Positions 41,609 to 49,663 are shown, counted from the stretch's first letter. The stretch: DNA of 50,634 nt from Halalkalicoccus subterraneus (GCF_003697815.1 NZ_RDQG01000047.1:1-50634), one strand, 5' to 3'. Notes: generated from the sequence alone by a model not told the origin. Program-made: numbers and translations.

Positions 41609-42423
41609 CAATACTCCTCCGGATCGAGCTCGAGGACGAGCTGTCCGCCTTTGAAGGCGCGGACGAGCCCGTCGCTTTCGGAAAGCACGATTGAGGTGGC
41701 GTTCGTATCCCGCGTGATCGCCCCGCCGGCCATGTGCCGGGCGCCGAGCCCCTTCGGGATGTCGATACCCTTCGCGTCGGGTTCGAGATAGCGGTAGGCC
41801 GAGACGATCTTGCCCGAATCCGAGATGACGAAGGCGCCGTCGAGCCGGGAGAACTCCTTGAGCATCACGTTGACGATCGGGTCGCCGACGTGGACGTGGG
41901 ACTTCTCGAAGGGGTTGTACGAGAGGGGCCGGGACTTGTTCATCACGTTGCCCGCGTCGCCGATGACGAAGAGCGCGCCGACGGGTTTGCCCTTCTGGCC
42001 CTTCTTGCCCAGATCGATTGCGACCTCCAGAACGCTCCTAATCACTTCCGGTTCGGCCCGGGAGTTGACGAACAGGTCGTAAAGCTCCGAGTGGACCGAT
42101 TCCTCGGCGCGCACTCGCGAGACCGTGTCGATCTCCTCGCTGAAGATCGCCGTCGCGCAGACGACGACGTCACCCTCCTCGATGTAGCCGTCGCCGACGG
42201 CCGCACCCACGCCGAACTCGATGAGGTCATCGATGTCGGTGAAATCGAGCGGGATCTCGACGAAGATGTCGGCCTCGACGGCGTTTTCCGTACCGACGAC
42301 GACGACCTCCGCGTCGAGTTCGGCCTCGGCGAAACGTTCGTAGAGTGAGCCGGTGGGCGAAAAGAGCGCGACCGCGTCCGCGTTCTCGACGATGCCGGAG
42401 AGGAGCCCGGAGACTGTATCCAT
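41608..42423 (-). CDS. dacZ: Diadenylate cyclase DacZ (c-di-AMP synthase)
   Basis: Archaeal diadenylate cyclase of 271 residues that makes c-di-AMP from two ATP. The N-terminal domain (DTVSGLLSGIVENADAVALFSPTGSLYERFAEAELDAEVVVVG) is the pyruvate-kinase-like region of DacZ. The DAC domain has the catalytic DGA motif (195-197, RLDGAFVISDSG) and GARHMAGGAITRDTNAT (227-243), the RHR-type loop. Haloferax volcanii DacZ is essential and controls osmotic balance. Here it is the first gene of the dacZ-mscS pair. A GAAAAAGC element (42448-42455, + strand) 28 nt upstream gives a leaderless promoter. Confidence 0.95.
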   Translation of the reverse strand: MDTVSGLLSGIVENADAVALFSPTGSLYERFAEAELDAEVVVVGTENAVEADIFVEIPLDFTDIDDLIEFGVGAAVGDGYIEEGDVVVCATAIFSEEIDTVSRVRAEESVHSELYDLFVNSRAEPEVIRSVLEVAIDLGKKGQKGKPVGALFVIGDAGNVMNKSRPLSYNPFEKSHVHVGDPIVNVMLKEFSRLDGAFVISDSGKIVSAYRYLEPDAKGIDIPKGLGARHMAGGAITRDTNATSIVLSESDGLVRAFKGGQLVLELDPEEY

Positions 42424-42447
42424 TATCAAGAAACTCTCAGCGCGCGC

Positions 42448-42455
42448 GAAAAAGC
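42448..42455 (-). promoter_or_regulatory. TATA-like element of the dacZ-mscS operon
   Basis: GCTTTTTC on the minus strand, centred 28 nt upstream of the dacZ ATG at 42423. Confidence 0.45.
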
Positions 42456-42542
42456 GTTGTGGAGGGCTTCGAACCGTCAGACGACCGGCAGACACGATCC
42501 TGCCGAACGCTTTTGACCCTCTCGTCCCAACGGGAAGGCGCT

Positions 42543-42692
42543 ATGGTTGCCCTACTCGCGATCGTCAAGAAAGCGGCGTCGTTCGGCTACAAGAAATACG
42601 GGATTCCCGGCGCGATCGGGTCGGTCGTGCTCGCCCTCGCGGGGTATCGGTTCGTCAAGAAGGCGTTGAGCGGGTCAAAATCGTCGAACTGA
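42543..42692 (+). CDS. Small single-TM protein
   Basis: A 49-residue protein (MVALLAIVKKAASFGYKKYGIPGAIGSVVLALAGYRFVKKALSGSKSSN) with one clear hydrophobic segment at residues 22-36 between Lys-rich stretches, possibly membrane anchored. Divergent from dacZ; a GCTTTTGACC element (42509-42518) lies about 28 nt upstream. Function unknown. Confidence 0.6.
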   Translation: MVALLAIVKKAASFGYKKYGIPGAIGSVVLALAGYRFVKKALSGSKSSN

Positions 42693-42842
42693 ATGCGGAA
42701 CGATCGGGTCGTACTTCCCATTCACGTCGAACCGATCCAGTCCCCGCGTCTCGCCGTGCTCGGTTCGGCCGGCGCGGGGAACCGGATCCGAACCGTTGGA
42801 CCCCCGTGAGAACACGTTACGAGCAGTCGCTCGAAACTGAGA

Positions 42843-42866
42843 AGGATGCTACCCAAACAGCATCCT
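42843..42866 (-). terminator. 8-bp stem hairpin downstream of the FkbM gene
   Basis: AGGATGCT (42843-42850) and AGCATCCT (42859-42866) are exact inverted repeats around an 8-nt loop. The hairpin begins 6 nt beyond the stop of the minus-strand FkbM gene. No U tract follows, so it may be a processing or stability element rather than a terminator. Confidence 0.4.
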
Positions 42867-42871
42867 AGTCG

Positions 42872-43681
42872 TCAGTTGAATTCGTTCCTAAACGCGGCAT
42901 GAGGGACGGGTTTCAGGGTGAAAAACAGGATATGGCCCCGTTTCATCCCGACTAAAGTATACCCCTTCGGTTGTAGCAGTTCCGTGACCTCCCTGCCCGT
43001 CGGTTTCCCCTCCCGTTCTTCACCGGCGTTCACGACGACGTTCTCGATCCGTAGCTCTCCCATCCCGTCGATTATCTCCGGCTCCGCGCCCTCGGCCTCT
43101 ACTTTCAGGAAATCCACACCATCTACGTTCGACCGCTCGATATAGTCCTCAAGCGTGTGAACCGGTACGTGGTCGCCGGCGCTTCCCGACCCGGTATCGG
43201 GATCCAAGAACCCGTCGTCACCACCCCCGTCCCCGTACCGTATCTCCAGTTCGTCCTCCTCGTTCCAGAGCCCGCGATTGACCAGTTCTACGTTGTCGAA
43301 CCTCTCCAAGTTTCGCTCCGCGATGGCGTGATTTCTCGGGCTCGGCTCGAACGCGATGACCCGCTCGGCCAACTTGGCGTACATCGCCGTATGCTTCCCG
43401 TGATAAACGCCGGTCTCGACGACGACGTCCGAAGGACCCGGCGCGACGTCCACGACTGAATCGGTATATATGTATTTGTCCCTGTAACCGAGACCGACCG
43501 TCGTTAGCTTGTAACCGGCCGAGAGTGGCGGTATGGACGGATTGTACAGCGTATATCTCTTCAGTAGTCGATCGATCGTAGCGCCGGCCCGTCCTCGTAC
43601 TGCGCTGAGAAACGGTGGCAGTCCGGCTTCTCTGTAGGCTTCGAACGCGTTCGTTACCGATTCGGAGATCCTCGCAAGCAT
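42872..43681 (-). CDS. FkbM-family methyltransferase
   Basis: A 269-residue FkbM-type SAM methyltransferase. The motif I-like VVVETGVYHGKHTAMYAKLAERVIAFEPSPRNH (about 92-124) and the FkbM signature VDGVDFLKVEAEGAEPEIIDG are present. Such enzymes methylate sugars or polyketides, often next to glycosyltransferases, but no such gene is here. I use ATG 43681 (MLARISESVTNAFEAYREAGLPPF); an upstream TTG gives no added homology. Isolated, more AT-rich than its neighbours and 105 nt from a tRNA-derived fragment; likely acquired. Confidence 0.85.
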   Translation of the reverse strand: MLARISESVTNAFEAYREAGLPPFLSAVRGRAGATIDRLLKRYTLYNPSIPPLSAGYKLTTVGLGYRDKYIYTDSVVDVAPGPSDVVVETGVYHGKHTAMYAKLAERVIAFEPSPRNHAIAERNLERFDNVELVNRGLWNEEDELEIRYGDGGGDDGFLDPDTGSGSAGDHVPVHTLEDYIERSNVDGVDFLKVEAEGAEPEIIDGMGELRIENVVVNAGEEREGKPTGREVTELLQPKGYTLVGMKRGHILFFTLKPVPHAAFRNEFN

Positions 43682-43785
43682 ATCGTCCCCTGGTTCCTCT
43701 ATCGCAAAACCGTTGCCGAATACTGGTATCAAACCGATCTGCTAGGGTTCGACGGAGGGCATTCAAACCGGTTCTGCGTTTCTCA

Positions 43786-43806
43786 TGCGCGGCACCGGAT
43801 TCGAAC
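43786..43806 (-). repeat. Partial copy of the tRNA-Leu 3' end (att-like relic)
   Basis: 21 bases on the + strand match the 3' end and T-arm of the neighbouring tRNA-Leu with one mismatch, including the run ACCGGATTCGAAC. Beyond the T-loop the match stops. The rest of a tRNA (anticodon and D arms, 5' acceptor strand) is absent, so it is not a functional gene. Position 97 nt from the intact gene on the same strand and next to the isolated FkbM gene fits a leftover of integration at tRNA 3' ends. Confidence 0.6.
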
Positions 43807-43902
43807 AACGCCCGAGAACCCGCTCGCTTCGCTCGCGGAACCTCAGTCTAACTCATATCCCCATACGATTGCTACCGCTCGCTATTTTGCTTGCGGCAGC
43901 AA

Positions 43903-43987
43903 TGCGCGGGACCGGATTCGAACCGGCGGACCCCTACGGGACAGCGTCCTAAGCGCTGCGCCTTTGGCCTAGCTCGGCAACCCGCGC
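43903..43987 (-). tRNA. tRNA-Leu (anticodon UAG)
   Basis: An 85-nt class II tRNA on the minus strand. The acceptor stem GCGCGGG pairs with CCCGCGC at the 3' end, followed by discriminator A; CCA is not encoded. The D arm reads GCCGAGCTAGGCCAAAGGC, the anticodon stem CAGCG/CGCTG encloses loop CTTAGGA (anticodon UAG, reads CUA and probably other CUN), a long variable arm follows, and the T arm contains GGTTCGAATCC. There is no intron between anticodon and variable arm. It has a partial copy of its 3' end 97 nt away. Confidence 0.97.
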
Positions 43988-44051
43988 GCGATACTCGCTT
44001 TCCACGAACGGACCAAAAACCCGTCGCTGTCGTCTCGACCGGGACGGGGCG

Positions 44052-44735
44052 CTACTGCTCCAGCGTCTCGCTCAGTTCGTCGATCGTCCCGACGGTGAGG
44101 TCCGGCTCGCCGTCGAAGGGTTCCCAGGGTGCGCCCTTCCGGTCGATCCATACGCCCTGCATCCCGGCGTGACGCGCGCCCATCACGTCGAACCAGCCCG
44201 CCGTGACGTGGGCGATCCCCTCGATCGGGGTTCCCGTCCGTGCCGCAGCGTGGCGATAGAGACCGGCGGCCGGTTTGAACGTCTGAACCTCGTCGGCGCT
44301 GATCGTGTCCTCGAGAAGGTCGCGGATATCGGCGTGCTCGACCATCGATTCGAGCATCTCGGGGTTCCCGTTCGAGACGACGTAGCAGTCGTAGCCCGCA
44401 TCGCGCAGGCGCTCGATACCGTCGCGTACGTCGTCGAACACGTCGAGTTCGTGGTAGACCGCGAGGATCTCGTCGCGCTCCTCGGTCGGGAGGTCGACGC
44501 CGTGGGCGTCGAGGGCGTACTGCAGCGCGTCGCGGTTCATCTCGTAGAACGGCTGGTAGGCGTCGATGTGGTTGGCGACGAACGTGTATTCGAGCGAGCG
44601 CGACCGCCAGCGCTTCGAGATCGGTTCGGGCTCCTCGACGCGCTCCTCGAGTGCGTTTTCGGCCGCGTCGACGTCGACGAGCGTGCTGTAGGAATCGAAC
44701 GTGACCGTCTCGACGCGCTCGGGATCGAACGACAT
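44052..44735 (-). CDS. HAD-superfamily hydrolase (haloacid-dehalogenase type II-like)
   Basis: A 227-residue HAD protein. The nucleophile is in FDSYSTLVD (Asp14), motif II is VVSNGNPEML (Ser/Asn), the Lys motif is VQTFKPAAGLYRHAAAR, and motif IV is TAGWFDVMGARHAGMQGVWIDR. The pattern matches haloacid dehalogenase type II (L-2-haloacid dehalogenase) more than the phosphatases. Substrate unknown. It faces tRNA-Leu on one side and the TFB-like gene on the other. Confidence 0.9.
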   Translation of the reverse strand: MSFDPERVETVTFDSYSTLVDVDAAENALEERVEEPEPISKRWRSRSLEYTFVANHIDAYQPFYEMNRDALQYALDAHGVDLPTEERDEILAVYHELDVFDDVRDGIERLRDAGYDCYVVSNGNPEMLESMVEHADIRDLLEDTISADEVQTFKPAAGLYRHAAARTGTPIEGIAHVTAGWFDVMGARHAGMQGVWIDRKGAPWEPFDGEPDLTVGTIDELSETLEQ

Positions 44736-44817
44736 GGTCGGACCACGGCGGCGAGTCCCATAGTTCTCCCGTCCGCGGAGTCCGACGGTTTAACTCCGAT
44801 GACGACCAACACAGTCC

Positions 44818-45126
44818 GTGTACCGCGCGAGCGACCGGTTACAGAACGAACGCTGGCTCGCTGACCTCCAGCGGGCGGCCGACGAACTGGGGTTCGAAAG
44901 CGACACCCGCTCGATCGCCGAGGACCTCTTTCTCTCGACGATCCCCGAGGAGGACCGATCGAAGCCTGCCGCCATCGCTGCGAGCCTCTATGCGGGCGGG
45001 CTGATCGCGGGCGATCGTCGCTCGCAGGGTGCGGTCGCCGATGCGGTCGGCGTGACCCGCCTGACGGTTCAGAACCGCTGGAAACCCCTGATCGAGGCGG
45101 CGGGTATGGACCCGCCGACCTGGTGA
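44818..45126 (+). CDS. Single-cyclin-box TFB-like protein
   Basis: A 102-residue protein with GTG start. After YRASDRLQNERWLADLQRAADELGFESDTRS it has one cyclin-like repeat, SIAEDLFLSTIPEEDRSKPAAIAASLYAGGLIAGDRRSQGAVADAVGVTRLTVQNRWKPLIEAAGM, which resembles the second TFB core repeat and its helix-turn-helix. The N-terminal zinc ribbon, B-finger and first repeat are missing, so it cannot replace a full TFB. It may bind DNA alone or as a dimer. TATA-like GTTTAAC (44788-44794) lies 27 nt upstream; probably leaderless. Confidence 0.85.
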   Translation: MYRASDRLQNERWLADLQRAADELGFESDTRSIAEDLFLSTIPEEDRSKPAAIAASLYAGGLIAGDRRSQGAVADAVGVTRLTVQNRWKPLIEAAGMDPPTW

Positions 45127-45179
45127 GTCGTCGACCGACTAGCGGGTTTTTGACGATGGACGACCAAGGGCGTGGTACG

Positions 45180-45314
45180 ATGTGTCACTGCCTTGGCTCC
45201 GTCGAAGGGATGAGCGAACCGGAGCGCGCCGACCTGCGTGAAGAACACATGATCGAGGAGTTGCGCGCCGAGTACACGAGCGAGGAACTCGATCGGTTGG
45301 GCGTCGCCGCGTAG
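45180..45314 (+). CDS. Small CxC protein
   Basis: A 44-residue protein (MCHCLGSVEGMSEPERADLREEHMIEELRAEYTSEELDRLGVAA) with an N-terminal CHC metal- or redox-capable pair followed by a charged helical tail. A second ATG at 45156 is in frame, but a GGTTTTTGA element (45146-45153) places transcription start just before 45180. Its role is unknown. Confidence 0.6.
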   Translation: MCHCLGSVEGMSEPERADLREEHMIEELRAEYTSEELDRLGVAA

Positions 45315-45318
45315 GGCG

Positions 45319-45816
45319 TTATTTTTCCGGTCGCGTTCGGCCCCGTCCCTCGCGCTCGGGCGTGAGGTTGCCGTGTTCGTCGATCTCGCCGTCGACGATC
45401 CGGGTACTCGAGACGATGTCGCCGTCCTCGGCTCGGAGGTGGTCGACCACGACGAGTTCGAGGGGGTCGTGGCCCTGTTCGCGCCGGATCCCGTTGATGC
45501 GTTCGCCGCCGCGCTGGGTCTCGGGTGAGACGATCAGCGCGTCGAAACGGGGCCGAGTGGCGATACCCGTGGGATCCTCGAGCTCCATGATCTCGTACTC
45601 GCGGCCGTGCTCCTCCGCCAGCGGGGCGAGTTCGGCCTCGAGGTCGGCCTTCCGGTCCTCGAAGGCCCGGACGTATCGGTCCTCGTGGCGAGTCTCGGGT
45701 GCGAGTTCGTCGCTCGTCAGCCCGACGGTGACGTCGCCGAGTTCGAACGCGCGCTCGAACAGTGCGCGATGACCGTCGTGTACGGGATCGAACGTCCCAC
45801 CCAGCGCAACCTGCAT
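45319..45816 (-). CDS. coaD: Phosphopantetheine adenylyltransferase
   Basis: Penultimate enzyme of coenzyme A synthesis, forming dephospho-CoA from phosphopantetheine and ATP. The 165 residues start MQVALGGTFDPVHDGHRALFERAFELGDVTVGLTSD, with the HxGH motif in DPVHDGH, and end with a polar tail. This is the archaeal/eukaryal-type PPAT (COG1019). Two nt separate it from the convergent small CxC gene. It is followed upstream (minus) by the winged-helix regulator. Confidence 0.94.
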   Translation of the reverse strand: MQVALGGTFDPVHDGHRALFERAFELGDVTVGLTSDELAPETRHEDRYVRAFEDRKADLEAELAPLAEEHGREYEIMELEDPTGIATRPRFDALIVSPETQRGGERINGIRREQGHDPLELVVVDHLRAEDGDIVSSTRIVDGEIDEHGNLTPEREGRGRTRPEK

Positions 45817-45865
45817 ACCGGGGCGATGTGAGCCGGTGGCTTAGTGGCTTCGGAACGGGGAACGG

Positions 45866-46417
45866 CTACTTCGTGGCGTCGGTGTCGTCAGCGTCGTCCT
45901 CAGCCCCGTTGTCGTGTCCGTCGGTATCGTCGACGGTGATGCTGATCGGCCTGCTCGCTTCCCCCTCGTTTTCCGCGAGATACTGATCGAGGTTGAAGAC
46001 GGTGTTCAATTCGTCTTGGACCTGATGGAGGATCCCTCCCACTAACTCGCTCGGTGCGATTGCGGTGTACTCGTAGGGGTTGTTGCCCGCGCCCTCGCTC
46101 TCGCGTTTCTCCCGGGAGACGTTGCCCTCCTCGTTGAGTTCGGCGAGCGCCTCCCGGACCGTACTCGGGTACAGACCGGTGCCCGCGGCGATCTCCTCAC
46201 TGGTTGAGCCGGGATACTGGCGCAGATAGACGTAGATCCGCGCGCGGGTCTCGGTGTCGAGCACCCATGCGAGCAGGTCGACGATCCCCCTGTCGAACTC
46301 CTCGACCGCGCGGTCGGCGCCCTCCTCAATGCGCGTTCGTGCGCCCGTCCCCGCCTCGTCCGCGGAGTCGACCGATACCGGGATCTCCTCGCCGTCCGCT
46401 GGGTCGTCTTCGGACAT
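45866..46417 (-). CDS. Winged-helix transcriptional regulator
   Basis: A 183-residue protein with an acidic N-terminus (SEDDPADGEEIPVSVDSADEAGTGARTRIEEGADRAVEEFD), a winged-helix core (GIVDLLAWVLDTETRARIYVYLRQYPGSTSEEIAAGTGLYPSTVREALAELNEEGNVSREKRESEGAGNNPYEYTAIAPSELVGGI) and an acidic C-terminus. The recognition helix is probably in YPSTVREALAELNEEG. A TATA-like CTTTTTAC (46449-46456, + strand) lies 36 nt upstream and would start transcription inside a perfect palindrome at 46420-46432. gshA is upstream in the same direction. Confidence 0.88.
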   Translation of the reverse strand: MSEDDPADGEEIPVSVDSADEAGTGARTRIEEGADRAVEEFDRGIVDLLAWVLDTETRARIYVYLRQYPGSTSEEIAAGTGLYPSTVREALAELNEEGNVSREKRESEGAGNNPYEYTAIAPSELVGGILHQVQDELNTVFNLDQYLAENEGEASRPISITVDDTDGHDNGAEDDADDTDATK

Positions 46418-46419
46418 GT

Positions 46420-46432
46420 CCTCTCTGAGAGG
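46420..46432. promoter_or_regulatory. 13-bp palindrome between promoter and regulator gene
   Basis: CCTCTC-T-GAGAGG, perfect 6-bp arms around one base, 3-15 nt upstream of the regulator ATG and around its predicted transcription start. A site there would block RNA polymerase or translation, the usual geometry of autorepression by a homodimeric winged-helix protein. Confidence 0.45.
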
Positions 46433-46462
46433 TCGAAAGATCGCTCCGGTAAAAAGTCTTGC

Positions 46463-47548
46463 TTACAGCGTGAGCGAATCGTAGAGGGCGTCGACGCCCG
46501 ATTCCTCACGGATCCGACGCTGGCGCTGCGCACCGCTTTCGGCGCCGTAGATCCGTTCGATGCCCGACACGTCCAGGCGGTCGCACTCGCGCTCGACGAC
46601 CTCAGAAAGCGAGACGGTTCCCGACAGGTCCCGGTCGATGAAGGAGGCGTCGTGGCCGTGGCGCAGCGCGCGCCACTTGTTCTCATCGAGGAGTTCGCGA
46701 CGGTGATCGTACGCGTCCCCCCACGGATTCACGCTTTCCTCGTAGCGCTCCGCGAGATCCGTCACGAGCGCGTGGATGTACTCGACGAACGCCAGCACGT
46801 ACTCTGGGTCGGCCTGTCCGTCGGGGGTGCGTACCTCGACGGTACCGTGTTCCGAGTGGGGACGCACGTCGTACCAGAGTTCGCCCCGGTCGTTGATCGA
46901 GCCCTGCTCGACCAGCAGTCGCTCGAAATCGGCGAACTCCTCGAAGCTCTCGAATGCCGTCGGCATCCCGGTGTTCGGTAGGGCCTCGAATATCTTCGCC
47001 CGCGCCGAGGCCAGCCCGGTGTCGAAGCCGTTCCAGTAGGGCGAATTGGCCGAGAGCGCGAGCATAATGGGTAAAAACCAGCGGATCTCGTTGGCGATCC
47101 AGACGGCTTTATCGGGATTATCGACCCCGACGTGGACGTGCAGGCCCGCCGTGGTGTTTCGGTGTTGAGGATACTGGATCCGGTCGAGCTGGGAGCGATA
47201 GCGGGGTTTCTCGGCGTGTTCGAGTTCGCGCCACTTCGCGCCGGGATGCAATCCCGCCGCGGCGATCCGATAGCCGTGTTCGGCGGCGTAGGACACGAGG
47301 GTTTCACGGACCTCTCGAAGGACCTCGTCGGCCTCCGAGAACGACTCGATGACGGGCGTCTGGGTCTCGATCACGCATTTGAACAGCTCGTGATCGAGGC
47401 GCCCCTCGAGTACGCCGGGGGGATCGTTCTCGTAGACCAGTTCGTCCGTCCCCGAGACGGGCCGGCCCGATTCGTTGACGACGAAAAACTCCTCCTCGAT
47501 CCCGAGGGTGCCCATCCGCGCGAAGTTCTCTGCCGAACCCGTCTCCAT
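46463..47548 (-). CDS. gshA: Glutamate-cysteine ligase
   Basis: A 361-residue glutamate-cysteine ligase of the ATP-dependent YbdK/GshA type, making gamma-glutamylcysteine, the main low-molecular-weight thiol of haloarchaea in place of glutathione. Signatures: [53 protein letters not shown] and [29 protein letters not shown] element (47571-47578, + strand) 27 nt upstream suggests a leaderless mRNA. It is followed on the minus strand by the winged-helix regulator, 45 nt away. Confidence 0.96.
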   Translation of the reverse strand: METGSAENFARMGTLGIEEEFFVVNESGRPVSGTDELVYENDPPGVLEGRLDHELFKCVIETQTPVIESFSEADEVLREVRETLVSYAAEHGYRIAAAGLHPGAKWRELEHAEKPRYRSQLDRIQYPQHRNTTAGLHVHVGVDNPDKAVWIANEIRWFLPIMLALSANSPYWNGFDTGLASARAKIFEALPNTGMPTAFESFEEFADFERLLVEQGSINDRGELWYDVRPHSEHGTVEVRTPDGQADPEYVLAFVEYIHALVTDLAERYEESVNPWGDAYDHRRELLDENKWRALRHGHDASFIDRDLSGTVSLSEVVERECDRLDVSGIERIYGAESGAQRQRRIREESGVDALYDSLTL

Positions 47549-47586
47549 CGGAGTTCGATTCGTCCCCGTCGAATAAATACCCCCTG

Positions 47587-48219
47587 TTATATTCGCGGGC
47601 GGGCGACCACGGCGAGGTGGTCCTCGTGATAGGGTTCGAGACGCTCGGTTTCGAGGATCTCGTAGCCGGTTTCGAGGCGCTCTCTCACGTCCGAGAAGAC
47701 CGCCTCGGGCTCGCGGGTCACGTCCTCGCTTCGGGCTTTGATCGCCGCGAGCAGCCGGCCGTCCTCGCGGAGGAAGGGTCGATTGCGGAGTGCCACGTCT
47801 GCCTGCCCGCGCGTCGCGACGTCCTGGACAACGGCGTCGACGTCGCGCTCGACGACGTGGGCGTAGCTCTCGGGTTTACGGGCGTCCTTCAGCAGCGGAA
47901 AGAGGTTCTCCCGGTCCTCGGCGACCCCGACGAGGTCCCGGACGGGCCGGGGCGCGAACTCGACGGCGTACGTGGGTCCGGAGAAGTCCGCGACGTGGCT
48001 CACGGTCGTGCCGCTCGCCGCACCCAGGTACAGCACCGTCGGCTCGTCGGGGAGTTCGAGGGCCATTCCCGCCTCGAACATCGCGCCGAGCTTCGAGCGA
48101 TGGGGGTCCCACGCGCGCCACCCCTCCTCGACCGGCTCGCCGTAGACCGCCGCGCCGCGGGTCGAGAGGCGTTGCCGGCCGTCGAACTCCCGCTTCTCGA
48201 TACCGTCGGGACGGCTCAT
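47587..48219 (-). CDS. flpA: Fibrillarin-like rRNA/tRNA 2'-O-methyltransferase
   Basis: Catalytic subunit of the archaeal C/D-box RNP, which adds 2'-O-methyl groups at sites guided by C/D RNAs. The 210 residues start [27 protein letters not shown] and contain SAM motif [20 protein letters not shown]. The end, [16 protein letters not shown], is typical. It overlaps nop5 at 48216-48219 (ATGA), so the two are coupled. The upstream part of the open frame to 48897 is out-of-frame shadow of nop5. Confidence 0.95.
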   Translation of the reverse strand: MSRPDGIEKREFDGRQRLSTRGAAVYGEPVEEGWRAWDPHRSKLGAMFEAGMALELPDEPTVLYLGAASGTTVSHVADFSGPTYAVEFAPRPVRDLVGVAEDRENLFPLLKDARKPESYAHVVERDVDAVVQDVATRGQADVALRNRPFLREDGRLLAAIKARSEDVTREPEAVFSDVRERLETGYEILETERLEPYHEDHLAVVARPRI

Positions 48220-49076
48220 GACTCCTCCCGCGCCCGGATGGTCGCGATACGCTCGTCGAGTTCGGCGTCGAGTTCGGGTCGTCGATCGCCCGCGTAGTGG
48301 TCGACCCGCGCGGCGATGGTGAGCTTGCCCGCGAGCGCCCGGGCGGCCGAGCCCCGGTCTTCGGACCGAGTACCCCGAACGTACTCGTGGGTGTAGATGA
48401 TCCCGTGTTTGGGCGAGGGGGCGTGGCCCCGGAGATGTGCGAACAGGGCGTCCTCGGCGCCGAGCACTTGTAGCGTGCCGCTCGGTTTCTTCGCGAGTTC
48501 GCCGAGCCCGCCGGCCAGCGCGATCAGCCGGGCCGCCAGCACGGGCCCGGCGAGCGCCGCGAGGTTGGGCGCGACCGTGGGCGTGGTTCGCTCGATGAAC
48601 GCCCTGAGCGAGGCGGCTTCGTCGGCGAGTCCCACCACGCGGGCGGCGAGCGAAACGACCCGCTCCTCGACCACATCCTCGGGGTCGTGTTCGGCCAGTC
48701 TGCGCGCGTACGTCGTTCCCGAACCGTCTTCCAGCCCGAGGCTGCCGCCCCACTCGGTGACCCGTTCCGCGAGTTCGTTCGCGACCCGCTCGGTGTCGTC
48801 CATCGCGCGCACCGCGTGGACGAGCTGCTTGTCGTCGCTTCGCTCGCGGTCCGCGACCTCCGCGCGGGCGGTCTCGATCGTCGCCGTCCGGAGCCACTCG
48901 TAGTACTCATCGGTCGAGTCGACACGACCGGTCTCGACGGCGAGGGTCGGCCAGCCGCGCGGTTCGTCGGTCTCACCGGTGACGATCGCCTCGCGGGCCG
49001 CGTCGGCGTCGCCCGGATCGAGCCCGTCGAACCAGCCCGCTTCGGCGGCCGCGGTTCCGTTGGTCCCGTCAGTCAT
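48216..49076 (-). CDS. nop5: Nop5 (NOP56/58-type C/D RNP protein)
   Basis: Scaffold subunit of the archaeal C/D-box RNP, linking L7Ae-bound guide RNA to fibrillarin. The 286 residues have an N-terminal fibrillarin-binding region, a coiled coil (around VADRERSDDKQLVHAVRAMDDTERVANELAERV) and the Nop domain core NLAALAGPVLAARLIALAGGLGELAKKPSGTLQVLGAEDALFAHLRGHAPSPKHGIIYTHEYVRG. The start is ATG 49076 (TDGTNGTAAAEAG); a longer frame reaches 49163 without support. Cotranscribed with flpA through the 4-nt overlap. Confidence 0.95.
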   Translation of the reverse strand: MTDGTNGTAAAEAGWFDGLDPGDADAAREAIVTGETDEPRGWPTLAVETGRVDSTDEYYEWLRTATIETARAEVADRERSDDKQLVHAVRAMDDTERVANELAERVTEWGGSLGLEDGSGTTYARRLAEHDPEDVVEERVVSLAARVVGLADEAASLRAFIERTTPTVAPNLAALAGPVLAARLIALAGGLGELAKKPSGTLQVLGAEDALFAHLRGHAPSPKHGIIYTHEYVRGTRSEDRGSAARALAGKLTIAARVDHYAGDRRPELDAELDERIATIRAREES

Positions 49077-49171
49077 TGGGCGGCCGTAGACCCCGGAGTT
49101 GTATAGCCGTCCCGATGGGAGCCGACGAAATCCGCCCAAACTGACTTCGGATCGACGGTCCAACGCTTCCC

Positions 49172-49663
49172 ATGGACGCTGACGAACCCGAACTCACAAC
49201 CGAGGCGTTCGTCGAGTACTGCCGGCTCCAGGCCCGACTCCTCTCGGGGACCGTCGAGACGATCGAAACCGAGGCAAACGAACTGCTCGACGAACTCGAC
49301 GAGGAGACCGCTGAGATCCGCCGGCGGCTCGACGACGCGGACACCCTCGCGGGCCCCGATTCACCTCGATCGACCGAGTCCCCCAGCGATCCGTCCGCCG
49401 ACGTCGACTCGTTGGCCGAGTTGGAAGGGGACGTCGAGGAGAAACAAACCCTCGTCGAGGCGAAGCGGGTTCGGATGGAGGCCTTCCGGACGCTCGCCGA
49501 CGCGTATCTCGAGCTCGCCGGCGAACTCGAAGGGGGTGCCGAGGACGGCCGGGAGGCCCTCGAACGGGTGGTTCGCTTCGAGGCCGATCGGGACGCCCCG
49601 GCGTACTTCGAAGAACGCGAGACGGTACTGGAAACCGCGGTGTCGCGCGACCGCGAGGAGTGA
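49172..49663 (+). CDS. Coiled-coil protein of unknown function
   Basis: A 163-residue, highly charged helical protein (DADEPELTTEAFVEYCRLQARLLSGTVETIETEANELLDELDEETAEIRRRLDDADTLAG), then a Pro/Ser/Asp linker, then VEEKQTLVEAKRVRMEAFRTLADAYLELAGELEGGAEDGREALERVV. Two coiled-coil-like stretches are separated by the linker, so it may form a dimer or fold back. No family is recognised. Divergent from nop5. Confidence 0.75.
   Translation: MDADEPELTTEAFVEYCRLQARLLSGTVETIETEANELLDELDEETAEIRRRLDDADTLAGPDSPRSTESPSDPSADVDSLAELEGDVEEKQTLVEAKRVRMEAFRTLADAYLELAGELEGGAEDGREALERVVRFEADRDAPAYFEERETVLETAVSRDREE

Noticed and set aside
43821-43837. CGCTCGCTTCGCTCGCG repeat near the tRNA relic
   Set aside because: An imperfect palindrome of this composition is common in GC-rich haloarchaeal spacers; not treated as a distinct element.
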